A stretch of DNA of 64,000 nucleotides, taken from NCBI RefSeq assembly GCF_022759505.1, contig NZ_CP094289.1, positions 2,542,001 through 2,606,000 on the forward strand, written 5' to 3'. The DNA comes from Georgenia sp. TF02-10. GTDB lineage: Bacteria; Actinomycetota; Actinomycetes; Actinomycetales; Actinomycetaceae. Under the pieces are notes generated by a model, which saw only the letters and a list, made by a program, of their open reading frames with translations, ran no database searches and was not told the origin of the DNA. Positions 17,156-24,408 of the stretch are shown piece after piece; positions within the stretch are counted from its first letter, which is position 1, and every line of letters begins with the position of its first letter. The position numbers were made by a program, and so were the translations under genes.

Positions 17156-17527
17156 ATGAACTCATCGACAGCCCAGGAGCTCGCTGCCCACCAAGACCGC
17201 TACCGCGAGCTCGCCGCCCGCATCGCCGACCTCGGCCTGATCAGCGCGGGCAGCATCACCCGCCGCTACACCAGGTGCGCCACCCCGGGCTGCCGCTGCC
17301 GGGCCGACCCGCCACAGATGCACGGGCCCTACTGGCAGTGGACCGCCAAGGTCGACGGCAAGACCGTCACCCGACGGCTCACCCCGACCGAGGCGGGCCT
17401 CTACCAGGAGTGGATCGACAACGACCGCCAGCTCCGCCACATCGTCGCCCAGATGCGCCAGGTAGCCGCCAAGGCCACCGCACTCATCCTCAACGACGCC
17501 AAGGACCAGCAGACCTCACAGGTTTAA
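17156..17527 (+). CDS. DUF6788 family protein (IS accessory gene)
   Basis: 123 residues. It has the family core GSITRRYTRCATPGCRCRAD, with two CxxC-like cysteines that may bind metal, then HGPYWQWTAKVDGKTVTRRL and a helical C-terminus. DUF6788 proteins are often encoded within actinobacterial insertion sequences next to a transposase, as here. An RNA/DNA-binding accessory or regulatory role is an inference. GGAGGA lies upstream of the ATG. The stop codon falls inside the right terminal repeat. Confidence 0.8.
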   Translation: MNSSTAQELAAHQDRYRELAARIADLGLISAGSITRRYTRCATPGCRCRADPPQMHGPYWQWTAKVDGKTVTRRLTPTEAGLYQEWIDNDRQLRHIVAQMRQVAAKATALILNDAKDQQTSQV

Positions 17528-17621
17528 ACGCAAGCTGAGGCACGCGACCCGTTTCGCGAGCAACTTAGGTGAGTCTCGTCGTGCACGGCTGAGCGGGCGG
17601 GGATGCGCTAGAGTGTCCCCT

Positions 17622-17648
17622 CGGGTCGCCGCCCGGTCGGCGACGACC
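17622..17648 (+). promoter_or_regulatory. Leader hairpin upstream of rpsT
   Basis: GGGTCGCCG pairs with CGGCGAC..CCC across a 6-base loop in the presumed 5' leader of rpsT. A TAGAGT -10-like hexamer lies at 17609-17614; no good -35 is visible. S20 represses its own translation in Escherichia coli, so a structured leader is plausible. There is no T-run, so it is not a standard terminator. The outer IS ends only 47 bases before the -10. Confidence 0.4.
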
Positions 17649-17756
17649 CAGCCACCGACCAACCACGAGGCATCCCCACGCCCCAGTCCCGGTCGCGGCA
17701 CTGCCCTCTACGACCGATGACCGATCGCTCCGGCGAACGCACGAGAGAGTCCATAC

Positions 17757-18017
17757 GTGGCGAACATCAAGTCCCAGAAGAAGCGCATCCTCACCAACGA
17801 GAAGGCGCGCCTGCGCAACAAGGCCGTGAAGTCCGAGCTGAAGACCTACGTCCGCCGGGTCCGCGAGGCGATCGCGGCCGGCGACCAGGAGTCCGCCGCC
17901 GACGCCATGAGGGCCGCCGGCCGCAAGCTGGACAAGGCCGCCAGCAAGGGTGTCATCCACGCCAACCAGGCCGCCAACCGCAAGGCCAAGCTGGCCCGCC
18001 AGGTCAGCTCGCTCTGA
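17757..18017 (+). CDS. rpsT: 30S ribosomal protein S20
   Basis: 86 residues, full family length. S20 is a three-helix primary binder of 16S rRNA that stabilises the 5' domain. The sequence begins [20 protein letters not shown] and continues with [14 protein letters not shown] and [16 protein letters not shown]. The start is GTG with GAGAGAG about 8 bases upstream. It is convergent with holA, the classical actinobacterial arrangement. The nested IS lies only 195 bases upstream and could affect expression. Confidence 0.97.
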   Translation: MANIKSQKKRILTNEKARLRNKAVKSELKTYVRRVREAIAAGDQESAADAMRAAGRKLDKAASKGVIHANQAANRKAKLARQVSSL

Positions 18018-18033
18018 CCCGCTGACCCCGCCG

Positions 18034-18063
18034 ACGGCGCCGCACCTCCGGGTGCGGCGCCGT
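18034..18063 (+). terminator. Bidirectional hairpin between rpsT and holA
   Basis: A perfect 13-base stem (arms starting ACGGCGCCGCACC) closes a TCCG tetraloop 16 bases after the rpsT stop. It lies between convergent genes and lacks a long T-run, as is common for actinobacterial terminators. Confidence 0.75.
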
Positions 18064-18131
18064 CGTCGTCTGTGCGCCCGTCATGGTGCCCGCGCCGCCG
18101 TTCGCCCGCCATGGTGCCCGCGCCGCCGTCG

Positions 18132-19133
18132 TCACCCCCGGCCGTGGGCGCCGGCCACCCGGAGCACGGCCCGCTCGACCGCGAACACCGGGTCCCGGCC
18201 CTGCCCCTTGACCTCCGCGTCGGCGGCGGCGACGGCGGTGATCGCGGCGGCCAGCCCCTCGGGCGTCCAGCCCGCCAGCTCCCGCCGGGCCCGGTCGACC
18301 TGCCAGGGGGCCAGGCCCAGGTCGGCCGCCGAGACCCCGGCCCGTCCGCGGGTGGCGGCGACCTTGGCCAGGGTCCGCAGCTTCATCGCCAGCGCGGCGA
18401 CGACCGGGACCGGGCCGGTGCCGGTGGCGACGGCGTGGCGCAGCAGCACCAGCGCCGGGCCGCCCTGGCCGGCCACGGCGGCGTCGGCCACCTTGAAGCC
18501 GGTGGCCTCGACCCGGCCGCCGTGGTAGCGCTCGACCACCTCCGCGGTGACCGTCCCGGTGGTGTCGGTGAGCAGCTGGCTGGTCGCGGCGCCGAGCTCG
18601 CGCAGGTCCGCGCCGAGCGCCTCGACCAGGGCCTGGGCGGCGGCGGGCTCGATCCGGCGGTGGGCGCGGGCGAAGTCCGCCCGGACGAGGTCGACCTTGT
18701 CCGCCTCCCGCTTCAGCGGCTCGCAGGCGACCACCGGGTAGCTGCCGGCGGCGACGGCGTCGAGGAGCTTCTTGCCCCGGGTCCCGCCGCCGTGCCGCAG
18801 GAGCAGCCAGACGTCCTCGGCGACCGCATCGAGGTAGCGCAGGGCGTCGTCGAGGAAGGCCTCGGACATGGCCTCGGCGCCGTGGACCACCACGCACCGC
18901 CGCTCCCCGAACAGGGAGGGCGAGGCCAGCATCTCCAGCTGGCCGTGCTCGTACGTGGCCGCCTCCAGATGGCTGACCTCCACCTGCGGGTCGGCGGCGC
19001 GGGCCTGCGCGAGCAGCCGGTCGACCGCGCGGTCGGCGAGCAGGCCCTCGGTGCCGCGGACGAGGACGACGGGCGCGATCTCCACCTGGTCCCAGGTCAG
19101 CGCGGGCGCGGTCTTGCGGCGGGTCGGCGGCAC
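18132..19133 (-). CDS. holA: DNA polymerase III subunit delta
   Basis: 333 residues. Delta opens the beta sliding clamp within the clamp loader. The N-terminal domain reads APVVLVRGTEGLLADRAVDR, SHLEAATYEHGQLEMLASPS and LFGERRCVVVHGAE. The middle is ELGAATSQLL, and the C-terminal collar domain includes VVAALAMKLRTLAKVAA and LGLAPWQVDRARRELAGW. The GTG start at 19133 lies 4 bases after the comEC stop, so it is the third gene of a comEA-comEC-holA operon. Confidence 0.93.
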   Translation of the reverse strand: MPPTRRKTAPALTWDQVEIAPVVLVRGTEGLLADRAVDRLLAQARAADPQVEVSHLEAATYEHGQLEMLASPSLFGERRCVVVHGAEAMSEAFLDDALRYLDAVAEDVWLLLRHGGGTRGKKLLDAVAAGSYPVVACEPLKREADKVDLVRADFARAHRRIEPAAAQALVEALGADLRELGAATSQLLTDTTGTVTAEVVERYHGGRVEATGFKVADAAVAGQGGPALVLLRHAVATGTGPVPVVAALAMKLRTLAKVAATRGRAGVSAADLGLAPWQVDRARRELAGWTPEGLAAAITAVAAADAEVKGQGRDPVFAVERAVLRVAGAHGRG

Positions 19134-19137
19134 GGGC

Positions 19138-21891
19138 CTAGCCTGCCACGGGCCGGGGACATGCCCGGGCGGTGCCGACGGCGCCCCCAGCCGTGCGTGG
19201 TAAGGGTGCCACCCGGTCGGCGCGCCGTCGCCCGGACGAGGGCGCCGGGCAGCGTGCGACGGTCGCCCAGCGCCCGCCGTGGTCCACCAGCGCCACCGGG
19301 CCGCAGGTGCTCGTCGGCAGCACCCGCCCGGTGCGGGCGTACAGGGCCAGCGCGGCCGGGGCGGGATGCCCGTAGTCGTTGTCCGTCCCCACGCCCACGA
19401 CGGTCAGCCGGGGTGCCAGCAACCGGGCCAGGGCCGGGTCCTGCCGGGCCGAGCCGTGGTGGGCCATCACCGCCAGGTCCACCCCGGGCGTCGGCTCGGT
19501 GCGCAGCCGCTGCACCACGCCGGCCTGCCCGGCGAGCTCGACGTCGCCGAGCGCGAGGGCCCGCAGCCCCCCGGCGTCCAGCCGCAGCACCAGGGACAGG
19601 TCGTTGACCCCGTCCGGGCCGGCGAACAGCTCCGTCGCCCGCGCCGTCGGCCAGAGCACCTCCCAGGAGACGTCCCCGGCGCGGCCGGCCGCGCCCGCCG
19701 TCGCTGCGGCATGCGCCGCGGCCGGATCAGCAGCGTCCGGACTCCCGGCGTCCAGCCCCGCCGCGGCGCCCGCCGGCCCCGGGTCCGCCGCCACCGGCCG
19801 GTGCACCGGCACGCCGGCCGCGTCCAGCTGGGCCTGCACCGCGGCCACGGTCGCCGGCGGGTCCCGCCCCGGGCCGAGCAGCGCGGCGGCGACGCCGACG
19901 GCGCCCAGCACCTCCGGCAGGGCGCCGACGTGGTCGGCGTGGGCGTGGGTGAGCACGAGGAGGTCCACCCGGCGCACGCCGGCCGCGCGCAGGCAGGCGG
20001 CGGCGCCACCGCCGGCCGGGCCGACGTCGACCATCACCACGGCCGCCGGCCCGGACCGCAGCAGGAAGGCGGCGCCCTGGCCGACGTCGCACTGGATCGC
20101 GCGCCAGCCCGGCGGCGGCCACCCGTCCGGCAGCCGGGCGAGCAGCGCCGCCCGCGGCCCCGGCACCAGCACGAGCGCCGCGAGCACGGCGAGGGCCAGG
20201 AGCACCGGGCGGGCCCGGCGCAGGACCCGCGGGCCGAGCCGGCCGAGCACGACCAGGGCGGTCAGGCTGCCGGCGGCCAGCAGCACCAGGCCGGCGAGCC
20301 CCGGCGGCCAGGGCAGCTGCGCGGCCGGCAGCGCCGCGAAGGTCGTGGCCACCGTCGCGATCCAGGCCGTGCACCAGGACGCGGCGGTGACCAGCGCGTG
20401 CGCCGCGGCCGGCCACACCGGCGCGAGCACGGTCGCGGCCACGCCGAGCACCGTGGCGGGCGGGACGGCCGGGGCGGCCAGCACGTTGGCCGGCACCGCG
20501 TAGGTGGCCAGCGCCGGCGTGAGCAGCACGACGACGGGCCCGCAGGCCAGCTGCGCCGCGGTGGGGACGGCGACGGCGTAGGCGAGCCCGCGGGGCAGCA
20601 CCTGCCCGAGCCGGGCGGCGAGCGGGCGGGCGAGGAGCACCAGCCCGGCGGTAGCGAGCACGGAGAGGGCGAAGCCATAGGAGCGGGCCAGCCACGGGTC
20701 CGCCAGGAGCAGCGCGACGACGCCGGCGGCGAGGGCGGGCAGGGCCCGGCTCGGCCGGCCGACCAGGAGGGCGAGCAGGACGACGGCGCCCATGGTGGCC
20801 GAGCGCAGCACGCTGGCCTCGGGGCGCACGAGCAGCACGAACGCGACGAGCGCGGCGCAGCCGGCGCCGGCGCGCCACCGCCGGGGCAGCCAGGACAGCG
20901 CCCCGAGGACCGCCCCGAGCACGATGGCCACGTGCGCCCCGCTGACCGCGGTGAGGTGGGTGAGGGAGGTGGCCCGCATCGCGTCACGCAGGTCGGCCGG
21001 GAGGGCGCGGTCGTCGCCGACGGCGATGCCCGGGACGAGGCCCTGGGCCTGCGGGGCGAGGTCGGCGGTGGCCGCGCGCAGGGCGTCGCGCAGCCCGCCG
21101 ACGACCCGGAGCAGCGGGCCGGGCGGACGGCGGACCTCGGGCGGCTGGTCGGTGCTGAGCAGGGCCATCACCGGGTCCCCCGGCGCGGTGGCGGCCGGCG
21201 TGCCGCGCACCCGGACCTCCGCGCCGAGGGGCACCGACGCCCATGCGGACGGCCCGAGGACCACCACCGGCGCGCGGGCCGCTCCGTGCTGCCCCCGGCC
21301 GGCCACGGCGATGACGTCGAGCCGGATCCGGAACCGGCCGCCGTCGTGCCACTCCCGCGGGGAGCCGACCGGCTGCGGCTCGGCGGCGACCCGGCCGGTG
21401 ACGGTGGTGCTGGCGCCCCGGCCGACGAGCTCGGGCAGCAGGCCGCGCTCCCGGGCGTCGAGGCGGGCGGCGGTGACCGCCAGCACCGCGGCGACCACGA
21501 CGAGGCCGAGCAGCACCCCGGCGGCCGGCGGGGCTTGCGCCCGGGCCCGGTGGCGGGCGACCCTCGGCCGGGCCCGCCGGTGCACCAGGAGCAGGACCGC
21601 TGGCGCGACGGCGAGGGCCCCGGCGGCGGCCGCCGCCCGGGCGACGACGGAGGCCGGCTGGCCCAGCGCGAGCCCGACGGCGGCCCAGGCCAGCACGGCC
21701 GGCGGGACCAGGCGCAGGTCGAGCGCGCGCGGCACCGGCCGCGGTCCCGCGGGCTGCGGCGCCTGCCGCGGCGCCGCGGGCGCGCGCACCGGACCTGGAA
21801 CGTCGCGTGCGTGCACCGGCCGTGGGACCGGCGCATCTGGCGGTGCTGACCCGAGCTCCGGCGCACCTGACCGCTCCGGCCCCGTCGTCAT
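19138..21891 (-). CDS. comEC: ComEC/Rec2 family DNA-uptake protein with C-terminal MBL domain
   Basis: 917 residues. ComEC forms the channel that moves single-stranded DNA across the membrane during natural transformation. The N-terminal part has several hydrophobic segments and a DUF4131-like region. The competence core shows LPADLRDAMRATSLTHLTAVSGAHVAIV (split here for length) and many membrane spans. The C-terminus is a metallo-beta-lactamase domain with HAHADHVGALPE and a late AVMAHHGSARQDP. The ATG overlaps the comEA stop (ATGA). DNA uptake may be impaired because comEA upstream is frameshifted. Confidence 0.92.
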   Translation of the reverse strand: MTTGPERSGAPELGSAPPDAPVPRPVHARDVPGPVRAPAAPRQAPQPAGPRPVPRALDLRLVPPAVLAWAAVGLALGQPASVVARAAAAAGALAVAPAVLLLVHRRARPRVARHRARAQAPPAAGVLLGLVVVAAVLAVTAARLDARERGLLPELVGRGASTTVTGRVAAEPQPVGSPREWHDGGRFRIRLDVIAVAGRGQHGAARAPVVVLGPSAWASVPLGAEVRVRGTPAATAPGDPVMALLSTDQPPEVRRPPGPLLRVVGGLRDALRAATADLAPQAQGLVPGIAVGDDRALPADLRDAMRATSLTHLTAVSGAHVAIVLGAVLGALSWLPRRWRAGAGCAALVAFVLLVRPEASVLRSATMGAVVLLALLVGRPSRALPALAAGVVALLLADPWLARSYGFALSVLATAGLVLLARPLAARLGQVLPRGLAYAVAVPTAAQLACGPVVVLLTPALATYAVPANVLAAPAVPPATVLGVAATVLAPVWPAAAHALVTAASWCTAWIATVATTFAALPAAQLPWPPGLAGLVLLAAGSLTALVVLGRLGPRVLRRARPVLLALAVLAALVLVPGPRAALLARLPDGWPPPGWRAIQCDVGQGAAFLLRSGPAAVVMVDVGPAGGGAAACLRAAGVRRVDLLVLTHAHADHVGALPEVLGAVGVAAALLGPGRDPPATVAAVQAQLDAAGVPVHRPVAADPGPAGAAAGLDAGSPDAADPAAAHAAATAGAAGRAGDVSWEVLWPTARATELFAGPDGVNDLSLVLRLDAGGLRALALGDVELAGQAGVVQRLRTEPTPGVDLAVMAHHGSARQDPALARLLAPRLTVVGVGTDNDYGHPAPAALALYARTGRVLPTSTCGPVALVDHGGRWATVARCPAPSSGRRRADRVAPLPRTAGGAVGTARACPRPVAG

Positions 21892-22833
21892 ACCGTCACC
21901 AGGTCGGCGAGCCGGGCCATCGTGGCCGGGCCGATGCCGGCGACCTCGTCGAGGTCGGCGACCGAGGTGAACGGGCCGTTGAGCTCGCGCCAGTCGAGGA
22001 TCCGGCCGGCGAGGGCCGGACCGATCCCGGGCAGGGTGTCGAGCTCCTCGGCGGTGGCGGTGTTGAGGTTGACCAGCCCGGCGGGCGCGCCGGTCCCGCC
22101 GCCAGCGCCCGTCCCGGCGCCGGTCTCGCCGGTCCCCGCGCCCGGGTCGCCGCCGGCGCCCGGCTGGCCGGCGGCCGGTGGAGCTCCAGCCGGCGGGGGC
22201 CCGGCGACCGCCGGCGGGCTCTCCCCCACCCGCGGGACGTACACCTGCTCCCCGTCTGCCACCGGCCGGGCCAGGTTGACGGCGGCGAGCTCGGCCTCCG
22301 CGGTCGCCCCGCCCGCCGCGGCCACCGCGTCGGCCACCCGGGCGCCGCCGGACAGCTCGACGACGCCGGGGGCCAGCACCGCACCGTGCCACGTGGACGA
22401 CGACGGGCGCGGCCGGGCCAGCCGCGGTGGGGCCGGTCGGGCCGTCCGCCGGCCCGCGCGTCGCGCCGTTCCCAGCGGCGCCCGACGCGCCCGGCTGGTC
22501 GGTGCCCGCCGGCCCCGCGCCGCCGGGGGCCGTCCCGTCCGCAGCGCCGGCCGTCGCCGTCGGCGCGGGCGTGCCGGCGGCTGCCGGCTTCCCCGCCGGG
22601 AGCGGTTCCGGGGCCGGCGGGCGGCCGGCCCACACCCACCACACCAGGGCCGCGGCCAGCACCGCGAGCACGATGGCGGTGGCCAGGACCGCCGGCACCG
22701 ACGGTGCCCACCGGCGCCGGGACGGCGCCGCCGGCGGTTCGGGGTCCAGCTCGAGGTGGCCGGCCGTGGCGGTATAGGCGGCGCGGGTGAGCGCCCGCAG
22801 GCGGTCCGGCCGGGCGGCACGTCGGCTGGTCAC
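21888..22833 (-). pseudogene. comEA: ComEA-type helix-hairpin-helix DNA receptor, frameshifted
   Basis: ComEA is the membrane-anchored receptor for transforming DNA. The N-terminal half reads from the GTG at 22833: a basic cytoplasmic tail, one transmembrane segment (VPAVLATAIVLAVLAAALVW) and a Pro/Ala-rich linker up to PVVVHV. The rest lies in the next frame: GAVLAPGVVELSGGARVADA (SLBB domain), then the HhH domain LVNLNTATAEELDTLPGIGP and WRELNGPFTSVADLDEVAGI. One extra base at about 22386-22389 (GTGGCACGGT where VHVAGAV is expected) explains the break. The stop overlaps the comEC start. It could be a sequencing error in GC-rich DNA or a real inactivation. Confidence 0.8.
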
Positions 22834-22952
22834 CCGCGCACGCTAGGCAGCCCGGCCCTCCCACCGTGGCCCGCCGCCGCGCCGGTGTGGAAGCCGCGGC
22901 GTCGGCGCGACGTGTGGACGGAGCCGACCGGACCGGGCGCGCCCGGCGTCGG

Positions 22953-23963
22953 TCAGCCGCGCCGGTAGACGATGTCGGTGACGAGCTGGCGGGTCTGGCC
23001 GGGCTCGACCGGGACGATGTCGGCGCAGTCGGCCCGGTTGAACGCGTCGGCCATGGTCTGGCAGGGCTCGACGGCGACGGCGGCCCGGCGGCGCCGCACG
23101 AGGGGGTCGCCGGTGAAGACGTGCACGACCCGGGCCTGGTCGGGCTCCTGCTCGAGGGTGAGGGTGGCGCCCGTCGCCGGCGAGCGCAGCACGGAGGTGA
23201 CCACGCCGTCGTCGTCCGGCACCAGGTCGGTGAAGGCCTGGTCCAGGACCAGGCCGGCGAGCCGGAGCCGGACCGGCGCGCTCACGCCGGCGTAGGCCTG
23301 CTCGCCGGGCAGCGGGATCAGGTGGGCGTCGGTCAGCACGCGGGCCCGGGCGGGGACGGTGAGCTCGAGGTCGTCGATCGTGTCGTGGCCGGGCATACGG
23401 AGGTAGGGGTGCCAGCCGAGGGTCACCGGCGCCGGGCCGTCGCCGGTGTTGGTCGCGGTGATCTCCAGCCCGAGCCGGGACTCGCCGGCCGCGCCCACGC
23501 CGAGGGAGTAGGCCGCGGTGACGGTGACCGAGAACGGGTAGCCCGGGTTCAGGTCGGGCGGCACGACGGCGGTGAGCCGCAGCACGCCGTCGGCGGCCGG
23601 GGACCGGCGCCAGCGCAGGCCGGTGACCAGCCCGTGGAGCGCCTCGCGGGTGCCGTCGGCCGCGACGCCGAGGTCGTGGCTGACGCCGGCGAAGGTGTAC
23701 CGGGCGCCGGCGATCCGGTTGGACCACGGCGCCAGCACGCTGCCGCGGTACCCGTCGAGCTCGGTGAGCTCGGCCGCCGTCGGGTAGCCGTCGAGGAGGT
23801 CGGCCCTGCCGGCACCGTCCGGGACCTGCCAGGCCAGGGCGGTGGCGCCGCGCTCGGCGACGACGAGCCGGGCGCCGGCCGGGTTGGTGAGGACCCAGGT
23901 GGGTTCCCCGTCCAGGTCACCGCGCTCGATGGTGGTCGGGCCGAGGTGGGTGGTGCTGCTCAC
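22953..23963 (-). CDS. Aldose 1-epimerase family protein
   Basis: 336 residues of the galactose mutarotase-like beta-sandwich fold. Motifs are YRGSVLAPWSNRIAGARYTF, ALHGLVTGLRWRR (catalytic-type His), TLGWHPYLRMPG (second conserved His), and a late VAVEPCQTMADAFNR with the catalytic Glu. Such proteins interconvert anomers of free or phosphorylated sugars. The GTG start at 23963 has AAGGAGAG 5 bases upstream, so the longer upstream frame was discarded. It lies downstream of leuS, from which it is separated by 445 bases containing repeats and a long palindrome. Confidence 0.9.
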   Translation of the reverse strand: MSSTTHLGPTTIERGDLDGEPTWVLTNPAGARLVVAERGATALAWQVPDGAGRADLLDGYPTAAELTELDGYRGSVLAPWSNRIAGARYTFAGVSHDLGVAADGTREALHGLVTGLRWRRSPAADGVLRLTAVVPPDLNPGYPFSVTVTAAYSLGVGAAGESRLGLEITATNTGDGPAPVTLGWHPYLRMPGHDTIDDLELTVPARARVLTDAHLIPLPGEQAYAGVSAPVRLRLAGLVLDQAFTDLVPDDDGVVTSVLRSPATGATLTLEQEPDQARVVHVFTGDPLVRRRRAAVAVEPCQTMADAFNRADCADIVPVEPGQTRQLVTDIVYRRG

Positions 23964-24100
23964 GGTCTCTCCTTGTCGCTGGCCGGCCTCCCAGCGTCGC
24001 CGATCGGCGTGCCGGGCGCACCCGCGTCCCACCCTGCGGCCGGAACGGACGAGCGGCATCGGCAGGATGGGTGAGGTCGGAGGGGTCAGCCGAGCCCGGG

Positions 24101-24190
24101 CGGCGCGGTGAGGCAGCCGTGCGTCCTGGCCGGCGCGGTGAGGCAGCCGTGCGTCCTGGCCGGCGAGCTGAGGCAGCCGTGCGTCCTGTG
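24101..24190. repeat. Three tandem 30-bp repeats
   Basis: Three consecutive 30-base units (24101-24130, 24131-24160, 24161-24190) share the core GAGGCAGCCGTGCGTCCTG. The first two are identical over their whole length and the third diverges at both ends. They lie immediately beside the long palindrome at 24185-24244 and upstream of the galM-like gene on its strand. Confidence 0.85.
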
Positions 24191-24244
24191 TAGTCGTTGA
24201 AGCGCTTTCCCGCGCCAGGGAAAGCGCTTCAACGACTACACAGG
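24185..24244. promoter_or_regulatory. Perfect 27-bp inverted repeat with LacI-type core motifs
   Basis: Two 27-base arms pair without mismatch across a 6-base loop (GCGCCA). Each arm holds TGAAGCGCTTTCC, with the AAGCGCTT core typical of LacI-family operators. It could be a strong terminator for leuS (minus strand, 165 bases upstream), a double operator for the epimerase 220 bases downstream, or a mobile hairpin. There is no T-run. Confidence 0.7.
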
Positions 24245-24408
24245 ATGGACGTCGCTCTGTGGCAGTGAGCCTGCGCGCCGACGTCGAACGTGTCGCCGAG
24301 CCGGGAGTGCCTCCACGGCTCGCGACCGGGGCGCCACCGCGATTCCTCGGTCCGCGACTGGCTCGACCCGCACCCGGGGACCGCCGCGGCCCGGGCCGCG
24401 ACCACCCC
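24245..24408. other. Gap between long palindrome and leuS stop
   Basis: 164 bases without a recognisable gene. Open frames on either strand are continuations of leuS antisense frames and lack start signals. Confidence 0.4.

Larger units (their letters stand above)
15698..17534. mobile_element. Inner insertion sequence with 5-bp target duplication
   Basis: Terminal inverted repeats CTTGCGTTTTAACC (15698-15711) and GGTTTAAACGCAAG (17521-17534) match at 13 of 14 positions. Both are flanked by the pentamer CTGAG (15693-15697 and 17535-17539), a target-site duplication. The element is 1,837 bp with two divergent genes: a transposase reading left and a DUF6788 gene reading right. Both stop codons lie in or next to the terminal repeats. 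It has split the right terminus of the outer element. Confidence 0.88.
14383..17562. mobile_element. Outer insertion sequence (DDE-integrase type) hosting a second IS
   Basis: Inverted termini: the left end begins TGCTCGCGAAACGGG (14383) and the right end, read inward, TGCTCGCGAAACGGG (17562). They are followed by near-identical GCGTGCCTCA blocks, about 30 bases in all with one gap. A third, internal TTCGCGAGCA lies at about 15675. The element encodes the transposase at 14439-15647 and is split near its right end by the inner IS (15698-17534). Without the inner element it would be about 1.34 kb. No clear target duplication was found at its outer borders. Confidence 0.8.

Noticed and set aside
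19279-21849. 856-residue plus-strand frame over comEC
   Set aside because: Antisense shadow with no domain.
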